From assembly GCA_910587205.1 (NCBI GenBank), contig CAJULZ010000020.1, positions 1 to 27,512 on the forward strand: a stretch of 27,512 nt of DNA. The letters run 5' to 3'. Below are positions 22,351 through 27,512 of the stretch, in pieces. The notes under the pieces are model-generated. The model had not been told where the DNA came from and searched no databases. It was given only the letters and a program-made list of their open reading frames with translations. Source of the DNA: an uncultured Oscillospiraceae bacterium. GTDB taxonomy: Bacteria > Bacillota > Clostridia > Oscillospirales > Oscillospiraceae. Numbering within the stretch: the stretch's first letter is position 1; every line of letters starts with the position of its first letter. The position numbers and the translations under genes are program-made.

Positions 22351-24921
22351 ATGAAGCGGCTGACCATCGGAATGCTGGCCCACGTGGACTCGGGCAAGAC
22401 CACGCTGTCCGAGGCCATGCTGTACCTGTCCGGCGCGGTGCGGCGGATGGGGCGGGTGGATCACGGGGACGCCTTCCTGGACACCGACCAGCAGGAGCGG
22501 GAGCGGGGAATTACCATCTTCTCCAAGCAGGCGCGGCTGGACTGGAGGGGCTGCGAATTCACCTTGCTGGACACCCCGGGCCACGTGGACTTTTCCGCCG
22601 AGATGGAGCGGGCGGTACAGGTGCTGGACTGCGCGGTGCTGCTGGTCAGCGGGGCGGACGGGGTGCAGGGCCACACGGAAACCCTGTGGAGGCTGCTGGA
22701 GCGCCACCAGGTGCCCACCTTCCTGTTTGTGAACAAGATGGACCAGCCGGGTACGGACCGGGACGGACTGCTGGCCCAGCTGCGGGGGCGGCTGGACGAG
22801 GGCTGCGCCGATTTTTCCGGGCCGTGGGGGGAGGCGCTGGAGCAGGCCGCCCTGTGCAACGAGGGGCTGATGGAGCGCTACCTGGAGACGGGGGAGCTGG
22901 ACGACGGCGACCTGTCCGCCCTCATTGTGGGGCGGAAGCTGTTCCCCTGCTTTTTTGGGTCGGCGCTGAAGGTAGAGGGGGTGGAGACCCTGCTGGACGG
23001 GCTGGCCCGGTTTGCCCTGGAACCGGACTGGCCCGGGGGGTTTGCCGCCCGTGTGTTCAAGATTTCCCGGGACGAAAAGGGGGAGCGGCTCACCTGGATG
23101 AAGATCACCGGGGGCGCGTTGAAAGTGCGGGACGCGGTGAAGGGCCCGGACTGGGAGGAGAAAGCCACCCAGCTCCGGCTGTACTCGGGGGCAAGGTTCG
23201 TCCCGGCGGAGGAGGCCCCGGCGGGGACGGTGTGCGCCGTGGCGGGCCTCACCCGCACCAGGGCCGGCCAGGGCCTGGGGCTGGAAGAGGACTGGGCGGG
23301 CCCGGAGCTGGAACCGGTATTGGCTTACCAGGTGATCCCCCCGGAGGGGGGCGACGCGCATACCCTCCTGTCCCAGCTGCGCGTTCTGGAGGAGGAGGAC
23401 CCCCAGCTCCAGGTGGAGTGGAACGAGGCGCTGGGGGAGATCCGGCTCCACCTCATGGGCGAGGTGCAGCTGGAGGTGCTCTCCCGGCTGATGGAGCGGC
23501 GGTTTGGCGCGCAGGTGTCCTTCGGTCCAGGCCGGATCGTGTACCTGGAGACCATCGCGGCCCCGGCGGAGGGGGTGGGGCACTTCGAGCCCCTGCGCCA
23601 TTACGCGGAGGTGCACCTGCTGCTGGAGCCGCTGGAGCGGGGGACGGGGCTGGTACTGGACACCGCCTGCTCGGAAAACGTGCTGGACCGGAACTGGCAG
23701 CGGCTGGTGCTGACCCACCTGATGGAAAAGACCCACGTGGGCATGCTCACCGGCGCGCCCATCACGGACATGAAGATCACCTTGCTCACGGGCCGGGCCC
23801 ACCTCAAACACACCGAGGGGGGTGACTTCCGCCAGGCCACCTACCGGGCCGTGCGCCAGGGGCTGATGGGCGCCCAAAGCGTGCTTCTGGAACCGTGGTA
23901 CTCCTTCCGGCTGGAGACGCCCACGGGCAGCGTGGGGCGGGCCATGACAGATTTGCAGCGCATGGGGGCGGAGTTCCAGCCGCCGGAACAGCAGGGGGAG
24001 ACGGCGGTGCTCACCGGCAGCGTCCCTGTGTCCGAGGTGGGGGGCTACTGGACGGATGTGGCGGCCTACACCGGGGGGCGGGGGCGGTTTTCCTGCTCGG
24101 TGGAGGGCTACCGCCCCTGCCACAACGCGGAGGAGGTCATCGCCGCAGCGGGATATGACCCGGAGCGGGATGTGGACAACCCCGCCGGGTCGGTGTTCTG
24201 CGCCCACGGGGCGGGGTTCAACGTGCCGTGGGATCAGGTCCGCGCCCACATGCACCTGGACAGCGGCTGGCGGCCCCCAAAGGGGGGCCCCGCCCAGGAG
24301 GAGGCCGCCCCCGCCCGGCGGGAGCCCGCCATGAGTTATGAGTCCCGGGCGGCGCTGGACAAGGAACTGGAGGCCATTTTCCAGAGGGCCTACGGCCCCA
24401 CCAGGCCCCACGCCTTCCGCCCCGCCCCCAAAGCCGCCCCCCCAAAGCCAAAGCCCTGGAAGGGCCTGAAAACCAGGGGCGGGGACGACTACCTGCTGGT
24501 GGACGGCTACAACATCATCCACGCCTGGGACGGGCTGCGGAAGCTGGCCAGGGAGGACCTGGACGGGGCGCGGGAGCGGCTGATCCACCGTCTGCGCAAC
24601 TATCAGGGGTGGAAAAAGTGCAAAGTGATCGTAGTGTTCGACGCGTACAAGGTGAAGGGGAACCCAGGCTCCATCCAGAGGGAAGGGGACGTATACGTGG
24701 TCTACACCAAAGAGGCGGAGACGGCGGACATGTATATCGAAAAGACCACCTACGCCTTGGCAAAAGAGCGCCGGGACCACCGGGTGCGGGTGGCCACCTC
24801 CGACGGGATGGAGCAGATGATTATCCTTGGCCACGGGGCGGTGCGGATGCCGGCGGCGGAGCTGGAGTTTGAAGTGAAGCAGGCGGAGGCGGAGATACGC
24901 GCCGCCATCGGCGGGACCTGA
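22351..24921 (+). CDS. TetM-like translational GTPase fused to Rae1/YacP-type NYN ribonuclease domain
   Basis: Residues 1-~640 are an EF-G-like GTPase of the ribosomal protection class (TetM/O/W relatives). G1 is AHVDSGKT (10-17), switch I has ERGIT, G3 is DTPGH (74-78), G4 NKMD (128-131) and G5 SAL; domains II to V follow (GEVQLEVLSRLMERRFG; LEPWYSFRLETP). A Pro/Ala/Lys-rich linker (~645-710) leads to residues ~712-850, a clear YacP/Rae1 NYN domain: LLVDGYNIIHAW with D718, KVIVVFDAYKVKG, TKEAETADMYIEK, VRVATSDGMEQ. Rae1 in B. subtilis cuts mRNA in the ribosomal A site, the site TetM-type factors visit. Tetracycline resistance need not follow from the homology. GGAGGAG (22336-22342) precedes the ATG by 8 nt. 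Downstream by 15 nt is an AraC regulator. Confidence 0.88.
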   Translation: MKRLTIGMLAHVDSGKTTLSEAMLYLSGAVRRMGRVDHGDAFLDTDQQERERGITIFSKQARLDWRGCEFTLLDTPGHVDFSAEMERAVQVLDCAVLLVSGADGVQGHTETLWRLLERHQVPTFLFVNKMDQPGTDRDGLLAQLRGRLDEGCADFSGPWGEALEQAALCNEGLMERYLETGELDDGDLSALIVGRKLFPCFFGSALKVEGVETLLDGLARFALEPDWPGGFAARVFKISRDEKGERLTWMKITGGALKVRDAVKGPDWEEKATQLRLYSGARFVPAEEAPAGTVCAVAGLTRTRAGQGLGLEEDWAGPELEPVLAYQVIPPEGGDAHTLLSQLRVLEEEDPQLQVEWNEALGEIRLHLMGEVQLEVLSRLMERRFGAQVSFGPGRIVYLETIAAPAEGVGHFEPLRHYAEVHLLLEPLERGTGLVLDTACSENVLDRNWQRLVLTHLMEKTHVGMLTGAPITDMKITLLTGRAHLKHTEGGDFRQATYRAVRQGLMGAQSVLLEPWYSFRLETPTGSVGRAMTDLQRMGAEFQPPEQQGETAVLTGSVPVSEVGGYWTDVAAYTGGRGRFSCSVEGYRPCHNAEEVIAAAGYDPERDVDNPAGSVFCAHGAGFNVPWDQVRAHMHLDSGWRPPKGGPAQEEAAPARREPAMSYESRAALDKELEAIFQRAYGPTRPHAFRPAPKAAPPKPKPWKGLKTRGGDDYLLVDGYNIIHAWDGLRKLAREDLDGARERLIHRLRNYQGWKKCKVIVVFDAYKVKGNPGSIQREGDVYVVYTKEAETADMYIEKTTYALAKERRDHRVRVATSDGMEQMIILGHGAVRMPAAELEFEVKQAEAEIRAAIGGT

Positions 24922-24936
24922 CGGGAGGACGGCGGG

Positions 24937-25770
24937 ATGAATACGATCCAGTTTGCGGGGGAGTGTTCCAAGAGCTTTGAGGTGCAGTGGCATACCCACG
25001 AGCACTGGGAACTGGTGTACTGCACCGGGGGCGGGGGGACGTTCAAGTTCAAAAACGGCATGGTGCTGCCCTACCGGGAGGGGGACACAGTGGCCATCCC
25101 GCCGGGGGAGCGGCACGCCAACCTGAGCCAGGAGGGGTTCAGCAACATCCATGTGCAGATGGCCGACCCGGCGTTCCCCAGCCCCGCGGTGTTCCGGGTG
25201 GCGGACGACGCCGAGCGGCACCTGCGCGCCACCTTCTCCCAGGCGAAATTCTACTACCTGTCCGACATCAACAAGCGGGACATGGTGCTGTCCGCCTTGG
25301 GGGAGCTGATCGCGTGCTATATGGCGGTCTACCGGGACAACACGGAGTTTTCCAAGCCGGTGGAGCAGATCCGCACCCTGATCATCCGGGAGCACGCCCG
25401 GCCGGGGTTTGCCCTGGACGAGGCCATCCGGGCGATGCCCTTCCACTATGACTACCTGCGCAAGCTGTTCAAAAAGGAGATGGGGCTGACGCCGCTGGAA
25501 TATATGACCAAGCTGCGCATGAGGAAGGCGGAAGCCCTGCTGGGCGGCATGGGGGCCACGGGGTACACGGTGGGCGAGGTGGCGGAGCTGTGCGGCTATG
25601 AAAACGCGCTGTACTTTTCCCGGGTGTTCAAGAAATATTTCGGCCGGCCCCCCTCGGCCCTGGCCGCCCGGAACCGCGGCGGGGGCGGCGGGAGCGCGTT
25701 CCCAGGCCCCGGGGAGGGGGAGGCCGGTCCCCCGGAGCTGCCGCCGGAGGGAAAGATATCCGTTTTGTGA
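24937..25770 (+). CDS. AraC family transcriptional regulator
   Basis: A 277-residue regulator. The N-terminal ~80 residues are an AraC-type cupin (HTHEHWELVYC, YREGDTVAIPPGERH) expected to bind a sugar acid or similar. Residues ~150-247 hold the two helix-turn-helix motifs (FALDEAIRAMPFHYDYLRKLFKKEMG, interrupted by TPLEYMTKLRMRKAEALL, then VGEVAELCGYENALYFSRVFKKYFG). The last ~30 residues are Gly/Pro/Glu-rich and outside the family fold. The ribosome site GGGAGGACGG lies in the 15-nt gap after the GTPase gene, so readthrough from upstream is possible. Position directly before uxaB suggests it controls the galacturonate genes. Confidence 0.9.
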   Translation: MNTIQFAGECSKSFEVQWHTHEHWELVYCTGGGGTFKFKNGMVLPYREGDTVAIPPGERHANLSQEGFSNIHVQMADPAFPSPAVFRVADDAERHLRATFSQAKFYYLSDINKRDMVLSALGELIACYMAVYRDNTEFSKPVEQIRTLIIREHARPGFALDEAIRAMPFHYDYLRKLFKKEMGLTPLEYMTKLRMRKAEALLGGMGATGYTVGEVAELCGYENALYFSRVFKKYFGRPPSALAARNRGGGGGSAFPGPGEGEAGPPELPPEGKISVL

Positions 25771-25815
25771 ATGTCCTGTTCCGGAATGGCTATGGCGCGG
25801 AGGAAACCGACAGGA

Positions 25816-25821
25816 TATAAT
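25816..25821 (+). promoter_or_regulatory. -10 box upstream of uxaB
   Basis: Consensus TATAAT at 25816-25821. The expected -35 position (25793-25798, TGGCGC) is poor, which fits a promoter that needs an activator such as the adjacent AraC protein. Confidence 0.5.
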
Positions 25822-25833
25822 GGACACATCGTG

Positions 25834-25853
25834 GATTATTTGTGCAAATGATC
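25834..25853. promoter_or_regulatory. Candidate operator downstream of the uxaB -10 box
   Basis: GATTATTTG-TG-CAAATGATC is an inverted repeat of 9-bp arms matching at 8 positions. It lies from about +6 to +25 relative to the predicted start, a usual place for repressor binding. The 137-nt gap 25771-25907 otherwise holds only the -10 box and the uxaB ribosome site. Confidence 0.45.
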
Positions 25854-25907
25854 CAAGCGGGGCGCGGCCCCGGGGACAACCGGAGATTATTTAGGGGGAT
25901 TGCAACA

Positions 25908-27401
25908 ATGGAAAAACTCAGCTACGCGGCGCTGAAGGCGGCAGGCTATCCCGGTTATGTGCTGGAGGACGCGCCGGAAAAGGTGCTCCAGTTCGGGGAG
26001 GGCAATTTCCTGCGGGCCTTTGTGAACTACTGGTTCGACGTGTCCAACGAGAAGGCGGGGTGGAACGGCAAGTGCGTTTTGGTGCAGCCCATCGCCCCAG
26101 GGCTGGCGGGGCTCATCAACGAGCAGGAGGGGCTTTACACCCTCTACCTCCGGGGCCGGGAGAACGGCGAAAAGGTGGACAAAAAGCGGGTGATCTCCTC
26201 CGTATCCCGGTGCCTCAACCCTTATGAGAAAGCGGACTTTGACGCCATGATGGAGGTGGCGGTGTCCGATGATTTGGAGTACGTGGTGTCCAACACCACT
26301 GAGGCGGGCATCGTCTACGACCCCGCCTGTAAGCTGGACGACGTCCCCGCGGCCTCCTTCCCCGGCAAGCTCACCCAGGTGCTGTACAAGCGCTGGCAGG
26401 CGGGCAAGCCCGGCCTGGTGATCCTGTCCTGTGAGCTGATTGACAATAACGGCAGGGAGCTTTTGAAGTGCGTCGGCCAGTATGTGGACCAGTGGGGCCT
26501 GGAGGACGGCTTTAAAAAATATGTCAACGAGGACTGCACCTTCTGCTCCACCCTGGTGGACCGCATCGTCCCCGGCCGGGTGAAGGATGCGGGCGAGGCG
26601 GCCCGGATGGAGGTGGAGAACGGCTACCGCGACGAGCTCATCGACGTGGGCGAGGTGTTCGGCGTGTGGAACATCGAGGGTCCCGCGTGGCTGGAGGAGA
26701 AGCTGCCCTTCAAGAAGGCGGGGCTGAACTGCCCGGTGGTGCCCGACGTGACCCCCTACAAGAAGCGCAAGGTGCGCATTTTGAACGGCGCCCACACCGG
26801 CTTTGTGCTGGGGGCCTATCTGGCGGGGTTCGACATCGTGCGCGACTGCATGCAGGACGACACGGTGCGGGGCTTCATGAACAAGATGCTCTATGAGGAG
26901 GTTATCCCCACCCTGCCCTTGGACAAGAAGGACCTGGAGGACTTTGCCTCCGCCGTCCAGGATCGGTTCAACAACCCCTTCGTGGACCACGAGCTGATGA
27001 GCATTTCCCTCAACTCCACCTCCAAGTGGCGCGCCCGGAACATGCCCTCCTTCCTGGAGTATGTGGAGGCCAAGGGGGAGTTGCCGGCCTGCCTCACCAT
27101 GAGCTTCGCGGCGTATATCGCGTTCTTCTCCAACGACATCCAGGGGCTCACCGACAAGGGGCTGGTGTGCCGCCGTCCCAAGGGGAACGAATATGTCTGC
27201 TCCGACGACCGCTGGGTGCTGGAGTTCTACAATGACCACAAGGACGACAGCGCGGAGGAGCTGGTCCACGCCGTTATGACCAATGAGCGGATGTGGGGCC
27301 AGGATCTGACGAAGGTGGCCGGGTTTGAGGCCGCAGTGGTCTCCGGCCTGAAGCTCATCCGGGAGCAGGGCGCGAAGGCGGCGTACGCCGCCTGCCTGTG
27401 A
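25908..27401 (+). CDS. uxaB: Tagaturonate reductase (altronate oxidoreductase)
   Basis: NAD-dependent enzyme of the mannitol dehydrogenase/polyol-specific long-chain dehydrogenase family, reducing D-tagaturonate to D-altronate in galacturonate catabolism. VLQFGEGNFLRAFVNYW near the N-terminus is the family Rossmann signature, and EYVVSNTTEAGIVYD and SCELIDNNG are typical of UxaB. The catalytic set K288-xxxx-N293-xx-H296 (KVRILNGAH) has the spacing of mannitol 2-dehydrogenase. At 497 residues it matches UxaB (~480-500). ATG 25908 follows GGGGGA (25894-25899); the open frame to 25842 lies in the promoter region. The uxaA start is 11 nt downstream, consistent with an operon. Fructuronate reductase (UxuB) is the nearest alternative, made less likely by uxaA. 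Confidence 0.92.
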   Translation: MEKLSYAALKAAGYPGYVLEDAPEKVLQFGEGNFLRAFVNYWFDVSNEKAGWNGKCVLVQPIAPGLAGLINEQEGLYTLYLRGRENGEKVDKKRVISSVSRCLNPYEKADFDAMMEVAVSDDLEYVVSNTTEAGIVYDPACKLDDVPAASFPGKLTQVLYKRWQAGKPGLVILSCELIDNNGRELLKCVGQYVDQWGLEDGFKKYVNEDCTFCSTLVDRIVPGRVKDAGEAARMEVENGYRDELIDVGEVFGVWNIEGPAWLEEKLPFKKAGLNCPVVPDVTPYKKRKVRILNGAHTGFVLGAYLAGFDIVRDCMQDDTVRGFMNKMLYEEVIPTLPLDKKDLEDFASAVQDRFNNPFVDHELMSISLNSTSKWRARNMPSFLEYVEAKGELPACLTMSFAAYIAFFSNDIQGLTDKGLVCRRPKGNEYVCSDDRWVLEFYNDHKDDSAEELVHAVMTNERMWGQDLTKVAGFEAAVVSGLKLIREQGAKAAYAACL

Positions 27402-27412
27402 GGGGGAGCGGC

Positions 27413-27512
27413 ATGAAGATTATCCGCCTCCACCCCCGGGACAACGTGGCGGTGGCCCTGGAGGACGTAGTCCAAGGCGAGCGCTTAGACGTGGACGGCC
27501 TGTCCGTCACCG
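27413..27512 (+). CDS. uxaA: Altronate dehydratase, N-terminal fragment cut by window end
   Basis: The 33 visible codons start MKIIRLHPRDNVAVALEDV and continue VVQGERLDVDGLSVT, the N-terminal SAF-type domain of UxaA, which dehydrates D-altronate to 2-keto-3-deoxygluconate. AGGGGGAG (27401-27408) is the ribosome site, overlapping the uxaB stop. The gene runs past the window, so integrity cannot be judged. Confidence 0.85.
   Translation, partial: MKIIRLHPRDNVAVALEDVVQGERLDVDGLSVT

Noticed and set aside
22351..24921. Calling the GTPase a tetracycline resistance gene
   Set aside because: Homology is to the ribosomal protection class, but the NYN fusion and chromosomal setting next to recG, with no mobile element, do not support a resistance determinant.
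22330..25827. Very long minus-strand open frame (1165 residues) opposite the GTPase and AraC genes
   Set aside because: A GC-rich shadow frame: composition is Pro/His/Arg/Gln-rich without motifs, while the plus strand carries two clear genes there.

Overview
The window looks like a piece of chromosome from a high-GC, spore-forming member of the Clostridia, most likely a gut Oscillospiraceae (Flavonifractor / Lawsonibacter / Pseudoflavonifractor type). The basis is the GC-rich codon use, G-rich ribosome binding sites, SpoVT and SpoIIQ homologues, consensus sigma-A promoters, and hexuronate catabolism genes. The taxon is inferred from character, not from a search.

Region 1 (about 61-14982) is one long rightward, tightly packed surface-glycan or glycoprotein operon. 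A CDP-sugar branch is visible: glucose-1-phosphate cytidylyltransferase (RfbF), CDP-glucose 4,6-dehydratase (RfbG), an RmlC-type 3,5-epimerase, a KijD1/TylC3-type sugar C-methyltransferase and a PLP sugar aminotransferase with an intact lysine (so not RfbH). Together they would make a CDP-linked, possibly C-methylated, 4-amino-4,6-dideoxyhexose. Around them are two GT2 glycosyltransferases (one with TPR-like repeats, one with a methyltransferase-like tail), a radical SAM/SPASM-like protein, a sulfatase-fold protein with Thr at the nucleophile position, a CysC-like kinase fused to a methyltransferase, a PHP phosphoesterase, and a broken hexapeptide O-acetyltransferase. A strong hairpin at 15001 ends the unit.

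Region 2 (15041-19990) holds short, independently expressed units. They are a SAM methyltransferase behind a 22-codon leader ORF and a palindrome-covered promoter, spoVT, a cytoplasmic GH2 glycosidase, ferritin, and (on the minus strand) a SpoIIQ-like M23 protein with a sigma-F-like promoter. A parS-like palindrome lies between the convergent ferritin and spoIIQ genes.

Region 3 (20060-24921) carries recG, with an in-frame palindrome-rich insertion, followed by a TetM-like translational GTPase fused to a Rae1/YacP-type NYN endonuclease domain. This fusion is the most intriguing single protein in the window.

Region 4 (24937-end) is an AraC-type regulator followed by galacturonate catabolism genes: uxaB (tagaturonate reductase) and the start of uxaA (altronate dehydratase), with a promoter and a candidate operator between regulator and uxaB.

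No tRNA, rRNA, CRISPR array, transposase or phage gene was seen.
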